The notes: generated from the letters alone by a model not told the origin. DNA of 64,000 bases from Rhodoblastus acidophilus (GCF_025961575.1 NZ_JAOQNX010000013.1:56096-120095), one strand, 5' to 3'; counted from the stretch's first letter, positions 1 through 8,973 are shown. Numbers and translations are program-made.

Positions 1-650
1 TTGGCGGTGCGGCCGCCGAGCGCCGAAATATCGGCGATTTTCAACAGGTCTTCGACCAGGGCGCGCGCGCCGGCCTTGTCGGCGCCGTCGAGCGCGGCCA
101 GCACGCCGGAATGATCGGACCGGCCCGGTTTGGGCGTCAAAATTTCACCGATGTCCTGGCCCTTGATCAGGCCGGAATGGATGCGCCGCAGCCAGACCGC
201 GGGCAGATCCAGCTTGTCCAGCAGCGCGGCGACCAGCGAGGCGTCGCCCATGCGCACGATCCAGGGGCCGGGACCGGCCGTCTCCAGCGCCAGGGCCAGG
301 ATTTCGGCGTCCGTCGCCTCACGGTCGGCGCGGCCGAAATTTTCCAGGCCGGTTTGCAGGAATTCGGTCTTCTTGCCGGGGGACAGCCGGAACACCGCGC
401 CCCCGGCGCAGATCGCGGAGGGGCCGCCGGCTTCGGGCGAGGCCAGATAGGCGAGCGACAGCGGAATGGTGAATTCCGGCCGCAGGCAATATTCGCGCGC
501 GCCGTCGGAGGTGAGTATCAGATTGCCGCGCATGTCCTCGCCCGAGAGGTCGAGGAAGACGGAGGCCGGCTGCAGAATCCCGGGGTCGCAGATGCGATAG
601 CCCGCGCCCTCGAGTCTGTGCAAAATATCCTTGTCCTGACCGGCGCTCAT
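1..650 (-). CDS. hisZ: ATP phosphoribosyltransferase regulatory subunit HisZ (partial, 3' end beyond window)
   Basis: HisZ is the catalytically dead HisRS paralogue that pairs with short-form HisG to make the first enzyme of histidine biosynthesis in the cytoplasm. The ATG is at 648-650 and the frame stays open to the window edge, giving 216 residues without a stop. The visible part has the class II synthetase-like core: an R-P-E-F-T segment near residue 58 (motif-2 region), then G-A-V-F-R-L and an F-L-Q-T-G-L-E-N-F-G stretch that match HisZ rather than true HisRS. It lies downstream of hisS on the same strand, the usual hisS-hisZ-hisG order in Hyphomicrobiales, so hisG is expected just outside the window (inference). 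A DUF4087 gene sits between hisS and hisZ. Family identity is clear; the missing C-terminus cannot be judged. Confidence 0.9.
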   Translation of the reverse strand, partial: MSAGQDKDILHRLEGAGYRICDPGILQPASVFLDLSGEDMRGNLILTSDGAREYCLRPEFTIPLSLAYLASPEAGGPSAICAGGAVFRLSPGKKTEFLQTGLENFGRADREATDAEILALALETAGPGPWIVRMGDASLVAALLDKLDLPAVWLRRIHSGLIKGQDIGEILTPKPGRSDHSGVLAALDGADKAGARALVEDLLKIADISALGGRTA

Positions 651-732
651 GCCACGCTCCGCGAATTTTGCCTCGCTTTAGCAAGTTCGCGTCGCGAAAG
701 CACTTGCTTTTGCAGGTCAAGGTGAAGGCGGC

Positions 733-1086
733 TCATTCCGGGACCTTCAACTTCTTGTCCTTGCGGCAGGCCGACAGCGGTTTCTGCTTGAACGTGTCGA
801 TCTTCGTCACCTGCATGGTCTTGGCGTCGAAGGCGCCGCCGATGCAGCCGCAGGCATAGCCGTATTCGCCATTGGTCTTGACGTAATCATGTTCGGAGAG
901 GTCGGGAACCTGATCCATGCCGGGGTCGCGGTCCTCGCCCTGCGAGGTCATGATCCAGTCGCCCTGGCCGTCGGTGAGCCAGTAATTCCCCGGCGTGGGA
1001 TTGACCACATACCCGCAGCGGGTTTCGGCGAGGGCCAAGCCCGCGCAGGCCTGGCCGACAGCAAGGGCGAGGAGGATGCGGCGCAT
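733..1086 (-). CDS. Small secreted DUF4087-family protein
   Basis: The protein has 117 residues and unknown function. An ATG at 1084-1086 with GGGAG upstream is preferred over an in-frame start nine codons earlier. The first 20 or so residues (M-R-R-I-L-L-A-L-A-V...A-L-A) are a Sec signal peptide, so the mature protein should be periplasmic. It has a T-R-C-G-Y start, an N-P-T-P-G-N-Y-W-L-T-D-G segment and a C-x-C pair, with four cysteines in the mature chain that could form two disulfides. The N-P-T-P...W-L-T-D pattern is what I remember for DUF4087. It lies 16 nt after hisS and 82 nt before hisZ on the same strand, so it is probably co-transcribed with them. I see no functional link to histidine metabolism. 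Confidence 0.75.
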   Translation of the reverse strand: MRRILLALAVGQACAGLALAETRCGYVVNPTPGNYWLTDGQGDWIMTSQGEDRDPGMDQVPDLSEHDYVKTNGEYGYACGCIGGAFDAKTMQVTKIDTFKQKPLSACRKDKKLKVPE

Positions 1087-1102
1087 GAAAATTCTCCCAA
1101 AT

Positions 1103-2596
1103 TCAGAGGCCATGGCGCGCCAAAATCTCTTTGACGCCGGCGACCATGTTGTCTTCGCTGACGGATATCTGCGCGGGACGCGCCGCCTTCCATTCCTCGT
1201 TGGAGGCGATCGCCGCCGCCGCCTGGGCGCCCTCGATCAGATCCTTGATCTGCACCTCGCCCTTTTCGCGCTCGTTGGAGCCCTGGATGATCACACAGGG
1301 GCTCTGGCGCCGGTCGGCATATTTCATCTGCGCCTTCATGCCGGCGCCGCCGAGATAGAGTTCGGCGCGAATGCCGGCCTCACGCAATTGCGCGACCAGC
1401 GTCTGGTAATGGGCGAGGTGGTCTCGGTCCATCACCAGCACGACGACGGGCCCGCGATGGGGTTTTGCCGCCACCAGCGGCGAGTTGATCGCCTTCAGAG
1501 CCGCGAACAGGCGGGAGACGCCGATGGAAAAGCCGGTCGCCGGCACATCCTGGCTGCGAAAGCGGCCGATCAGCCCGTCATAGCGGCCGCCGCCGCCGAT
1601 CGAGCCAAAGCGGATCGGCTGGCCCTTGTCGTCCTTGGCCGAAAACGTCAGTTCGGCCTCGAACACCGGGCCGGTGTAATATTCGAGACCGCGCACCACC
1701 GAGGGGTCGATCAGCAGCCGGCATTCATTGTAGCCGCAGGCCTTGGCCAGTTCGTCGATCGCCTTGAGCTCGTCGACGCCTTCGCGACCGCGCGGCGAAT
1801 GCGCCACAAGGGCGGCGAGCGCCTCAAGGGTTTGCGCATTGTTGCCGCGCCGCGATTCGGTGAAGGCGATCACGGTCTCGATGGCTTCGCTGGGGAGGTT
1901 CGCGCCCTTGGTGAAATCGCCGGATTCATCCTTGCGCCCGGCGCCGAGCAGGGCGCGCACGCCGGCGCCGCCGAGCCGGTCGAGCTTGTCGATGGCGCGC
2001 AGCACGACCAGGCGGCGCGCCGCCTCGTCCTCGCCGCCGAGCCCGATGATGTCGAGAACGCCGTCGAGAATCTTGCGGTTGTTGATCTTGAGCAGATAGT
2101 CGCCGCGGGCGATGCCCAGCTTTTCCAGCGTGTCCGCCGCCATCATGCACAATTCGGCGTCGGCGGCGGGGCTCGCCGCGCCCACCGTGTCGGCGTCGAA
2201 TTGCATGAACTGGCGGAAGCGGCCCGGGCCCGGCTTTTCATTGCGGAACACGAAGCCGGAGCGATAGGACCGGTACGGCTTGGGCAAGCTTTCGAAATTT
2301 TCGGCGAAATAACGGGCGAGCGGCGCGGTCAGGTCATAGCGCAGCGACAGCCATTGCTCGTCATCGTCCTGGAACGAGAACACGCCGGCGTTCGGCCGGT
2401 CCTGGTCCGGCAAGAACTTGCCCAGGGCTTCGGTATATTCGACCGCCGGGGTCTCGACCGCCTCGAACCCGAACAATTCGTAGGAGTCGCGAATGGCGTC
2501 GAGCATGGCGCCGACGGCGCCGATCTCGTCGGCGCCGCGATCGACGAAGCCGCGCGGCAGTCGGGCTTTGACGAGATTTTGTTTGGCTTCGGTCAT
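1103..2596 (-). CDS. hisS: Histidyl-tRNA synthetase, long alphaproteobacterial type
   Basis: Charges tRNA-His with histidine in the cytoplasm. The protein has 497 residues, longer than the roughly 420 of the E. coli enzyme. Class II motif 2 is visible near residues 110-130 (R-S-G-F-V-F-R-N-E then G-R-F-R-Q-F). The histidine-binding R-G-L-E-Y-Y-T-G box and the S-I-G-G-G-G-R-Y-D glycine-rich box follow in the second half, with an anticodon-binding C-terminal domain. The start is the ATG at 2594-2596 with AGGAAAG upstream; a TTG one codon earlier is less likely. The N-terminal sequence (L-P-R-G-F-V-D-R...) is the divergent type found in part of the Alphaproteobacteria, which is linked in the literature to altered tRNA-His identity. 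DUF4087 and hisZ follow on the same strand. Confidence 0.95.
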   Translation of the reverse strand: MTEAKQNLVKARLPRGFVDRGADEIGAVGAMLDAIRDSYELFGFEAVETPAVEYTEALGKFLPDQDRPNAGVFSFQDDDEQWLSLRYDLTAPLARYFAENFESLPKPYRSYRSGFVFRNEKPGPGRFRQFMQFDADTVGAASPAADAELCMMAADTLEKLGIARGDYLLKINNRKILDGVLDIIGLGGEDEAARRLVVLRAIDKLDRLGGAGVRALLGAGRKDESGDFTKGANLPSEAIETVIAFTESRRGNNAQTLEALAALVAHSPRGREGVDELKAIDELAKACGYNECRLLIDPSVVRGLEYYTGPVFEAELTFSAKDDKGQPIRFGSIGGGGRYDGLIGRFRSQDVPATGFSIGVSRLFAALKAINSPLVAAKPHRGPVVVLVMDRDHLAHYQTLVAQLREAGIRAELYLGGAGMKAQMKYADRRQSPCVIIQGSNEREKGEVQIKDLIEGAQAAAAIASNEEWKAARPAQISVSEDNMVAGVKEILARHGL

Positions 2597-2706
2597 CAAA
2601 AACTTTCCTGTTTGGCGGTGTCATAGGGGGCGCGGCTTGCCGAGACAAGTCTGCGCGTCAAGCGCCAAAGCTTGACTTGCTCCCACGCGCGCTTTAGCCG
2701 CAGGCC

Positions 2707-3606
2707 ATGACTGAATGCGCCGCGCCCCAAACGCCGAAAACCCTTGCCGGGCTCTCGGAGATCATCGACCGCTACGATGCGGTCTTGTGCGACATCTGGG
2801 GCGTGCTCCACGACGGCGCCCGGGCGTTTCCGGCGGCGGCGCAAGTGTTGCGCGCGCTTCGCGACGCGGGAAAAGCCGTGGCGCTGGTCACCAACGCGCC
2901 GCGCCCGGATTACGAAGTCGCGGCGCAGCTCGAAGTGTTAGGGATCGAAGCGTCCTGTTACAACGCCATCGCCACCTCCGGCGACGTCTGCGCCCGCCTG
3001 ATCGTCGCCAAATCGCCGCAAAAACCGTTTCAGATCGGCCCCGAGCGGGATTTTCCGGTCTATGACGCGGCCTCGGCCATGGCCGGCTTTGACATCAAGC
3101 CGGTGGCGCTGGACGAGGCTGGGTTTGTCGTCTGCACCGGGCTGGTCGAGGACACGATCGAGACCCCGGCCGATTACGAGGCGATCCTGCAGGCGTGTCG
3201 GGCCAAAAATCTGCCGATGATCTGCGCCAATCCCGATCTGGTCGTCTATCGCGGCGACCAATTGGTCTATTGCGCCGGCGCGCTCGCCGAACGCTACGAA
3301 GACTTGGGCGGCGCGGTCGAGCAGGCGGGCAAACCCTACAAGCCGATCTATCACGCGGCTCTGGCCATGCTGGAGCAGGGGGGCGCTCCTTTGGCGCCGT
3401 CGCGCGTGCTCGCCATCGGCGACGCCATGCACACCGATATCGCGGGCGCGCAGGGCATGGGCCTGGATTGCGTGTGGATCACCACCGGCATCCACCGCGA
3501 GGAGCTGCATGGCGCCGGCGGCGAGATCGACGCGGACGCCCTGAAACAATTCTTCGAGGACCATGTGCAGCCGCCGACCTGGCGCATGGACCGGCTGGCC
3601 TGGTGA
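2707..3606 (+). CDS. HAD-superfamily class IIA phosphatase, TIGR01459 type
   Basis: A cytoplasmic phosphatase of the NagD/p-nitrophenyl phosphatase-like class IIA HAD group, 299 residues. HAD motif I is at residues 28-37 (C-D-I-W-G-V-L-H-D-G), with D29 as the expected nucleophile. Motif II lies near residue 60 (V-T-N-A), and motif III near 235-245 (I-G-D-A-M-H-T-D-I-A-G-A). The length and the D-x-W-G-V form of motif I match the TIGR01459 family, which is largely confined to Alphaproteobacteria. The substrate is unknown. It diverges from hisS across about 110 bp and is followed 68 bp later by the MaoC gene, so the two may share a transcript. Confidence 0.85.
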   Translation: MTECAAPQTPKTLAGLSEIIDRYDAVLCDIWGVLHDGARAFPAAAQVLRALRDAGKAVALVTNAPRPDYEVAAQLEVLGIEASCYNAIATSGDVCARLIVAKSPQKPFQIGPERDFPVYDAASAMAGFDIKPVALDEAGFVVCTGLVEDTIETPADYEAILQACRAKNLPMICANPDLVVYRGDQLVYCAGALAERYEDLGGAVEQAGKPYKPIYHAALAMLEQGGAPLAPSRVLAIGDAMHTDIAGAQGMGLDCVWITTGIHREELHGAGGEIDADALKQFFEDHVQPPTWRMDRLAW

Positions 3607-3674
3607 GCCCTTCGGCCAATGGACAATCGGCCGCGCTCGCGCTTTCTGGTGCGACAGCAAAGAAAGGGAGCGCG

Positions 3675-4115
3675 ATGACCGCCAAGTGGAAAATCCATTA
3701 TCTCGAGGATCTCAGCCTCGGCATGCGGGCGAGCATCACCCGCACCTTGACCGAGGAGGATGTGGCGAAATTCGCGGACGTCTCGGGCGACCACAATCCG
3801 ATTCATCTCGACAAGGACTTCGCCGCCGAAAGCATGTTCCGGCAGCGCATCGGCCATGGCATGTTCACCGCCAGCCTGTTCTCCGCCGTGATCGGCATGA
3901 CCTTGCCTGGTCCCGGCGCGGTCTATTTGAACCAGACCCTGAGTTTCAAGGCCCCGGTGCTGATCGGCGATGTGATCGTCGTCACCGTCGAAGTGGCCGA
4001 ACTGACCGAGAAGGGCAATCGCTGCAAGCTGCATTGCCAGGCGACCGTCGCCGGAAAGGTCGTGCTCGAGGGCGAAGCGCTGGTGAAGGTGCCCTCGCGG
4101 GCGGCAAAGGCCTGA
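3675..4115 (+). CDS. MaoC-family (R)-specific enoyl-CoA hydratase
   Basis: Likely a hot-dog-fold hydratase that adds water to trans-2-enoyl-CoA, as PhaJ does when linking beta-oxidation to polyhydroxyalkanoate or fatty-acid metabolism. The protein has 146 residues, a usual length. The hydratase 2 motif is at residues 31-43 (F-A-D-V-S-G-D-H-N-P-I-H), carrying the catalytic Asp and His, followed by G-H-G-M near 59-62. The ATG at 3675 has AAGGGAG just upstream. It follows the HAD phosphatase on the same strand and is followed by a strong GC hairpin. The exact acyl-CoA substrate cannot be told from sequence alone. Confidence 0.88.
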   Translation: MTAKWKIHYLEDLSLGMRASITRTLTEEDVAKFADVSGDHNPIHLDKDFAAESMFRQRIGHGMFTASLFSAVIGMTLPGPGAVYLNQTLSFKAPVLIGDVIVVTVEVAELTEKGNRCKLHCQATVAGKVVLEGEALVKVPSRAAKA

Positions 4116-4139
4116 GACGCCGTCGGACTTGACGGCCAT

Positions 4140-4169
4140 GGGCCGGCGCCGGTTTAAAGGCGCCGGCCC
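4140..4169 (+). terminator. GC-rich hairpin after the MaoC gene
   Basis: An 11-bp perfect GC stem (4140-4150 with 4159-4169) around an 8-nt AT-rich loop lies 25 bp after the MaoC stop and 22 bp before the ribF start. No T-run follows, so it is not a classic intrinsic terminator. It could still attenuate transcription or protect an mRNA 3' end. Confidence 0.35.
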
Positions 4170-4191
4170 CATATCGTGGCCGGATGGAACA

Positions 4192-5184
4192 ATGGCGACT
4201 TCACGATTCATTCTCAGCGTCGATCCGCAGGCGCCGCCGCAAGGTCTCGCCGGCGCCGTGGTCGCCATCGGCAATTTCGATGGCGTGCATCGCGGCCATC
4301 GCGCGGTGATCTTTCGCGCCAAGGCGCTGGCGAAAAAGCTGGGGCGGCCCTGCGCCGTGCTCACCTTCGAGCCGCATCCCGCCGATTTCTTCGCTGGCGC
4401 GCCCACGATTTTCCGGCTCACCTCGCGCGACGCCAAGGCGCACCGGCTGCGCGAACTCGGCCTCGACGGCATGTTCGTGCTGAGTTTTGACGCGGCGCTG
4501 GCCGCGCTCGACGCCGAGCATTTTCTCCAGGACATCTTGTTGCGCCGACTCGGGGCGGCGGGGGTGGTGGTCGGCTACGACTTCCATTTCGGCGCCAAAC
4601 GCTCGGGCACGCCGGATTTCCTGCGGCGGCGCGGCGCCGAACTCGGGCTTTCCGTCGAAATCGTCGAAAAAGTCACCGCCGACGAGGAAGGCTCGATCGA
4701 GGCCGTGTCCTCGACGGCGATCCGCGAGGCGCTGATCGCCGGCGACGTCGAGACCGCCGCGGCGCTGCAGGGCCATCCCTGGTCGGTGACCGGCGAGGTG
4801 GTCCATGGCGCCAAGCTCGGCCGGACGCTCGGCTATCCCACCGCCAATCTCGCCCTCGACCAGAATTGCGGCTTGCGCCACGCCATTTATGCGGTCGGGG
4901 TCGAACTCGACGGCGCGCTGCTGAAGGGCGTGGCCAGTTTCGGCCGCCGCCCGACCGTCGACAACGGGCCGCCGCTGCTCGAAATCCACATTTTCGATTT
5001 TGACGGCGACCTCTACGGCCGCGAAATCGAGGTTTATTTCATCGCCTTCCTGCGCCCTGAAGCCCACTTTCCCTCGCTTGAGGCGCTGATGGAGCAGATC
5101 CGCCGCGACGACGCGGAGGCCCGGCGAATCCTCGATGCGCATGACCAAAATTTAAGTCGCAATTTCGCCCCGCCGCTGCGCTAA
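4192..5184 (+). CDS. ribF: Bifunctional riboflavin kinase / FAD synthetase
   Basis: Converts riboflavin to FMN and then to FAD in the cytoplasm. The protein has 330 residues, the usual size. The N-terminal adenylyltransferase domain has G-N-F-D-G-V-H-R-G-H near residues 25-34, G-Y-D-F-H-F-G near 128 and the S-S-T-A-I-R box near 175. The C-terminal kinase domain has the G-x-x-x-G-R-T-L-G-Y-P-T-A-N box near 205-220. I chose the ATG at 4192 because the family begins about 20 residues before the nucleotidyl-transferase box; an in-frame start at 4129 would add a 21-residue extension translated through the preceding hairpin. No FMN riboswitch is evident upstream. Confidence 0.93.
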   Translation: MATSRFILSVDPQAPPQGLAGAVVAIGNFDGVHRGHRAVIFRAKALAKKLGRPCAVLTFEPHPADFFAGAPTIFRLTSRDAKAHRLRELGLDGMFVLSFDAALAALDAEHFLQDILLRRLGAAGVVVGYDFHFGAKRSGTPDFLRRRGAELGLSVEIVEKVTADEEGSIEAVSSTAIREALIAGDVETAAALQGHPWSVTGEVVHGAKLGRTLGYPTANLALDQNCGLRHAIYAVGVELDGALLKGVASFGRRPTVDNGPPLLEIHIFDFDGDLYGREIEVYFIAFLRPEAHFPSLEALMEQIRRDDAEARRILDAHDQNLSRNFAPPLR

Positions 5185-5220
5185 TCGGCGATTCCCCTTA
5201 GATCCGATGCAAGGACAGCC

Positions 5221-7302
5221 ATGAAAATCCTGGGCCTCGCCGTCGCTGTGTTCGCTTTCCTCGCCTTCGGCCTTGGCGTCCAGCAAGGCGATACGATCCT
5301 CGAATTGCTCGGCGGTTTCAGTCTGGTCGCCGCCGCCTGCTGCTGGCGCAGCGAAAATGTCTCAATCTTCCTGAAGATTTTCATCGCGCTGTTCTGCGTC
5401 GAAATCATCGCCTTTGGCCTCGGCGATTTCGCCGCGCGCTTCGGCTATTGGCCGCAGGCGCTCGCCGACGCCAAATTCCCGCCGACCCTGCCGCTCACCG
5501 TCGCCGTCTTCGCCATTCTGGTGTTCGCGGTTTCGCATATCCCGGTGGTGCGCAAACTCACCCGGATCGCCGACCGCTTCTTCCATGCCACCGGCGCGAC
5601 CATCGCCAAATACGGCCCGTTCCAGTTCAGGACCAGCGAGCGGCGGCTGGCGACCGGCATGCTGGTGTTCCTGGTGCTGATCAACCAGGTCCAGGTGGCG
5701 ATCATGGTGCGGTTGAACTTCTTCAACCGCGACTGGTTCAACGCGATTCAGGAGAAGAACGAGTCGGATTTCTGGAATCTGCTGCTGTTCGTGTTCACGC
5801 CCTGGGCCTTCATCTATGTGGCGAGCATGGTGATCGAATTCGTGGTCACCTCCTATCTCGTCATCCGCTGGCGCCGCTGGCTGACGCAATTCTACATTTC
5901 TCACTGGCTCGCCGGCCACGCCCATTATCGCATGTCGCTCGCCGACGGCGGCGCCGACAACCCGGACCAGCGTATTTCCGAAGATGTGGCGCGCTTCATC
6001 GACGGCGGGGCCGAAGGCGGCGCCTATGGGCTCGGCGTCTACGGCTATTCGATCCAGCTGATTTCCACCCTGTCGTCGCTGGTGTCCTTCGCCATCCTGC
6101 TCTGGGGCCTGTCCGCCAACTTCACCCTTCCCGGCACCAATTTCGCCTTTCCCGGCATGCTGTTCTGGGTGGCGCTGCTCTATGCCGGCGCGGGAACGAT
6201 CATCACCCATCTGATCGGCCGTCCCTTGGCGCGCATCCTGTTCACGCGACAGAAGGTCGAGGCGGATTTCCGCTTCTCGCTCGCCCGTCTGCGCGAATAT
6301 AGTGAGCAGGTGGCGCTGCTGAAGGGCGAAAAGGCCGAGGCCACGAGCCTGAAGGACAAATTCGGCGCGCTGATCGCCAACTATATGGAGTTGATCGACC
6401 AGCGGAAAAAACTCACGGCCTTCACCAGCCTGTACGGCCAGCTCAGCCCGATCATTCCCTATATTTTCGCCGCGCCCTTCTATTTCTCTGGCAAGATCGC
6501 GCTGGGCGTGATGACTCAGACGGCCTCAGCCTTCGGCCGCGTCGAAGGCGCGCTGACCTTCTTCATCAGCTATTACACTTCGCTCGCCGGCTTCGGCGCG
6601 GTGCTCAACCGTCTCGCCGGTTTCGATGCGGCCATCGAGGCGGCGCAGACGCCGGGCGGTTTTGTTGTCGCGCACAAGGAGGCGCCGGGGCTGCGCGACG
6701 CCGTCATCCGCCTGCCGGACGGCCGCGTGCTGCTCGACAAGGTCGATCTGGTGTTGGAGCGGGGCAAGAATGTGCTGGTCACCGGCGCCTCCGGCTCCGG
6801 CAAGTCGACCCTGTTCCGGGCGATGTCGGGTCTGTGGCCCTATGGCTCGGGCGAGATCGACCTGCCCGCCGACAAGATGATGCTGCTGCCGCAAAAGCCC
6901 TATCTGCCCGTCGGTCCGCTGCGTGACGCCGCCGCCTATCCGGCCGAGCCGGAAAAATATGGCGACGAGGCGATCAGGGCGGCGCTCGTCGACGCACAAC
7001 TGCCGCATCTCGCCGACAAGCTCGACGAAAGCGACCAATGGGGCCAGCGCCTGTCGGGGGGCGAGCAGCAGAGGCTCGCCATCGCCCGCGCTTTGCTCGC
7101 CAAGCCGGAATGGTTGCTGCTCGATGAGGCGACGGCGGCGCTCGACGAGGACACCGAGGCCGCCATCTACAGAATGCTGGCGGAACGCCTGCCGCAGACC
7201 ACTTTGGTCTCGATCGGCCATCGCGCCACGCTCAACGCCTGGCACAGCGAACGGGCGAAGGCGCAGAGCGGCGGCCTGCTGGTGGCGTCACACGCCGGCT
7301 AA
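5221..7302 (+). CDS. YddA/BacA-like ABC transporter, fused permease and ATPase
   Basis: An inner-membrane half-transporter with permease and ATPase on one chain, 693 residues. Several hydrophobic segments lie in roughly residues 1-115, then an SbmA/BacA-like transmembrane domain (Pfam ABC_membrane_2 type) with the typical L-N-F-F-N-R-D-W-F-N-A-I-Q segment near residue 165. The ATPase domain has Walker A at 522-530 (G-A-S-G-S-G-K-S-T), the signature L-S-G-G-E-Q-Q at 611-617 and Walker B with D635-E636. Relatives include E. coli YddA and mycobacterial Rv1819c, which move cobalamin, peptides or very-long-chain acyl groups. The substrate here is unknown. It starts 36 bp after ribF, so co-transcription is possible. 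A short hairpin (7316-7334) follows the stop. Confidence 0.88.
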   Translation: MKILGLAVAVFAFLAFGLGVQQGDTILELLGGFSLVAAACCWRSENVSIFLKIFIALFCVEIIAFGLGDFAARFGYWPQALADAKFPPTLPLTVAVFAILVFAVSHIPVVRKLTRIADRFFHATGATIAKYGPFQFRTSERRLATGMLVFLVLINQVQVAIMVRLNFFNRDWFNAIQEKNESDFWNLLLFVFTPWAFIYVASMVIEFVVTSYLVIRWRRWLTQFYISHWLAGHAHYRMSLADGGADNPDQRISEDVARFIDGGAEGGAYGLGVYGYSIQLISTLSSLVSFAILLWGLSANFTLPGTNFAFPGMLFWVALLYAGAGTIITHLIGRPLARILFTRQKVEADFRFSLARLREYSEQVALLKGEKAEATSLKDKFGALIANYMELIDQRKKLTAFTSLYGQLSPIIPYIFAAPFYFSGKIALGVMTQTASAFGRVEGALTFFISYYTSLAGFGAVLNRLAGFDAAIEAAQTPGGFVVAHKEAPGLRDAVIRLPDGRVLLDKVDLVLERGKNVLVTGASGSGKSTLFRAMSGLWPYGSGEIDLPADKMMLLPQKPYLPVGPLRDAAAYPAEPEKYGDEAIRAALVDAQLPHLADKLDESDQWGQRLSGGEQQRLAIARALLAKPEWLLLDEATAALDEDTEAAIYRMLAERLPQTTLVSIGHRATLNAWHSERAKAQSGGLLVASHAG

Positions 7303-7323
7303 GCCGCGAGGGGAGCGCTGCTG

Positions 7324-7890
7324 TTACAGCAGCGGCGCCCCCGCAAGGCCGTGCAGCCAGAACACGGTCGCGACCCACAGGACCGCGCCGATCACGATTG
7401 CCTTGATGTCGCCGCCGAGACCGGTCGCCGGCGCTTTCAGCTTCACTTTGCGCACGGCGAGCGAGATCCGGTCGAAGATTGCGAAGGCCAGCAAGCCGCC
7501 GAACAGCAGCAGCGCCAGCAGGTCGCCATTGGCGATGAGATGCGCCAGCGCCCAGACCGCGAGCGCGGTGACCTGCGGATGTTTGACGACATCGCGGATC
7601 TTTGACGGGAAGTTCGCGGCGGCGAAGAGCACGAAGGCGATGAACATCAGGACGAAGGACAGATGCCGCGCTCCCGCCGGCGGCGTCCACAGCTTGATGT
7701 CGGCGGGCGCTCCGCGAAACGCCGAGGTCCCGACCACGATCAGGATCATGCCGATCAGGGAGGGGAGGGCGACGAAGCCCGCGTAGCCGTTGAGCCCGAA
7801 CTTCGCGATCAACTTGTCGCGGAGGCCGGGAACGCTCGGAATCAGATGGCCGCCGATAAAGAGAATCAATCCAAGAATGAGCCAGACCAT
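7324..7890 (-). CDS. NnrU-family integral membrane protein
   Basis: A polytopic inner-membrane protein of 188 residues with five or six hydrophobic segments. NnrU was first named beside denitrification genes in Rhodobacter; the wider family is spread across Proteobacteria, is related to isoprenoid/heme-associated membrane enzymes, and has no firmly established reaction. The N-terminal F-I-G-G-H-L-I-P and central A-R-H-L-S-F segments carry conserved histidines (H16 and H76). No nitrite or nitric oxide reductase gene is nearby, so a denitrification role is not supported by context. It is convergent with the ABC exporter, with 21 bp between them. Confidence 0.85.
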   Translation of the reverse strand: MVWLILGLILFIGGHLIPSVPGLRDKLIAKFGLNGYAGFVALPSLIGMILIVVGTSAFRGAPADIKLWTPPAGARHLSFVLMFIAFVLFAAANFPSKIRDVVKHPQVTALAVWALAHLIANGDLLALLLFGGLLAFAIFDRISLAVRKVKLKAPATGLGGDIKAIVIGAVLWVATVFWLHGLAGAPLL

Positions 7891-7961
7891 GTGCGCTCCT
7901 TCAGCGTGACGATGGCCTTACTCTAGCGGAAATCGCTTTTGCGGAGAAACCTTTCCGCCCG

Positions 7962-8873
7962 CTAGTCGACGGCGGCCGGCTGCGGGGCCGGGGCGGGCGC
8001 TGGGGCTGCGGTCGGGCGCGGCGCCTTGCGCTTTTTCACGTCCGCCTTGCGCTCCTTGTCCTCGCCGGCCTCCGCGATCCGCGTCTGCAGTGCGAGGTCG
8101 CGCGCCTCCGTTAGACGCAGCGCGCAAAAGCCGTGGGTCTCCTCCCTGTCGTAGTCGCGGCAGGTCCGCGCCCGCGTGGAGCTGAAATCGGCCTGATCCT
8201 TGACCAGTTCCTTGGTCTGGTCGGGCTGCTTCTTGTACCTGTCGAGCAGCGCCCGGAAACGCGCCTGCGCCGATTTCTCCAATCCGGCGCGCTCGCGTTC
8301 AAAAGTCTTGATCTGGCTGTCGCTGAATGCGCTCCCGGGCGGGCCCCAGAGGCCGGCGACGTCGGCGCGGCAATCCGCGGCGAAGAAGGCGCAGGCGCCG
8401 AACGGCGTGGTGACGCGCAGCGCGCCGCCGAGCAGGTCGATCAGCATCGGACAGACGGAGGATTCCAGTTCGAAGCGGTTGGCGCCCTCCGGCGCGCCGA
8501 GCGCTTTCAGTCTGATCGGCCCGTCGTCGCCCATGGACACTTCGCAGGATTGATTCGGATGGGAGACCTTGGCGCCGCTCAGGACCAGGCGCGTTACGCG
8601 CAACTCGCCGCCGTCCTTGTCGAGGGTCAGCGCGCCGCGCACGCCATTGAGCCCGAAGGTTTGGCCGAGCACCGTGCTCTCGGCGGGGGGCTTAGGCTTG
8701 ACGGGGGCAAAATGCTCGCGCGGCTTGGCGGCGGCGGCCGGTTTCGGCGGCGCCAGCGCCTGTCCTTCAGGGGTCGGCGTCGACACCGCCCCGGGAAGGG
8801 CGAGTTGCGCCGAAGCCGCAACAGGCGTCAGCAGGGCGAGGAGAGCAAGGAGCAGCAGGTGACAGGCGCGCAT
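7962..8873 (-). CDS. Secreted protein of unknown function with Cys-containing C-terminal domain
   Basis: The protein has 303 residues and I do not recognise a named family. It has a clear Sec signal peptide (residues 1-22, ending A-S-A-Q), then a proline/alanine-rich linker to about residue 60. A compact domain near 65-180 has five cysteines. A helical, charged C-terminal domain (about 190-275) contains F-S-S-T-R-A-R-T-C-R-D-Y and G-F-C-A-L-R-L, a two-Cys pattern reminiscent of LprI-like periplasmic proteins (weak inference). The tail is alanine/proline rich. The ATG at 8871-8873 is preferred over a TTG five codons earlier. It stands alone on the minus strand, followed on that strand by the NnrU gene. 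Confidence 0.7.
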   Translation of the reverse strand: MRACHLLLLALLALLTPVAASAQLALPGAVSTPTPEGQALAPPKPAAAAKPREHFAPVKPKPPAESTVLGQTFGLNGVRGALTLDKDGGELRVTRLVLSGAKVSHPNQSCEVSMGDDGPIRLKALGAPEGANRFELESSVCPMLIDLLGGALRVTTPFGACAFFAADCRADVAGLWGPPGSAFSDSQIKTFERERAGLEKSAQARFRALLDRYKKQPDQTKELVKDQADFSSTRARTCRDYDREETHGFCALRLTEARDLALQTRIAEAGEDKERKADVKKRKAPRPTAAPAPAPAPQPAAVD

Positions 8874-8921
8874 CGGAAAGATCTTCAATCGATTTGACCT
8901 TCATACGCCGCGCGGCCCCAG

Positions 8922-8952
8922 AAAAAAAAGCCCCCCGGTCGTCCGGAGGGCT
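8922..8952 (-). terminator. Rho-independent terminator of the OmpW-family gene
   Basis: A 10-bp stem (8929-8938 with 8943-8952, one G-T pair) with a TCGT loop is followed, on the minus strand, by a run of eight T (8922-8929). It lies 22 bp past the stop of the porin gene. This is a textbook intrinsic terminator. Confidence 0.9.
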
Positions 8953-8973
8953 GGTTTTCGCCGGTTGCGCGGC

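Noticed and set aside
7316..7334. Hairpin at the end of the YddA-like transporter as a terminator
   Set aside because: Only 8 bp, overlapping the stop codon of the convergent NnrU gene, with no T-run; too weak to call as a separate feature.
7324..7890. Denitrification gene cluster, because of the NnrU name
   Set aside because: No nir, nor or nos gene or NnrR-type regulator is nearby. The NnrU family is widespread beyond denitrifiers.
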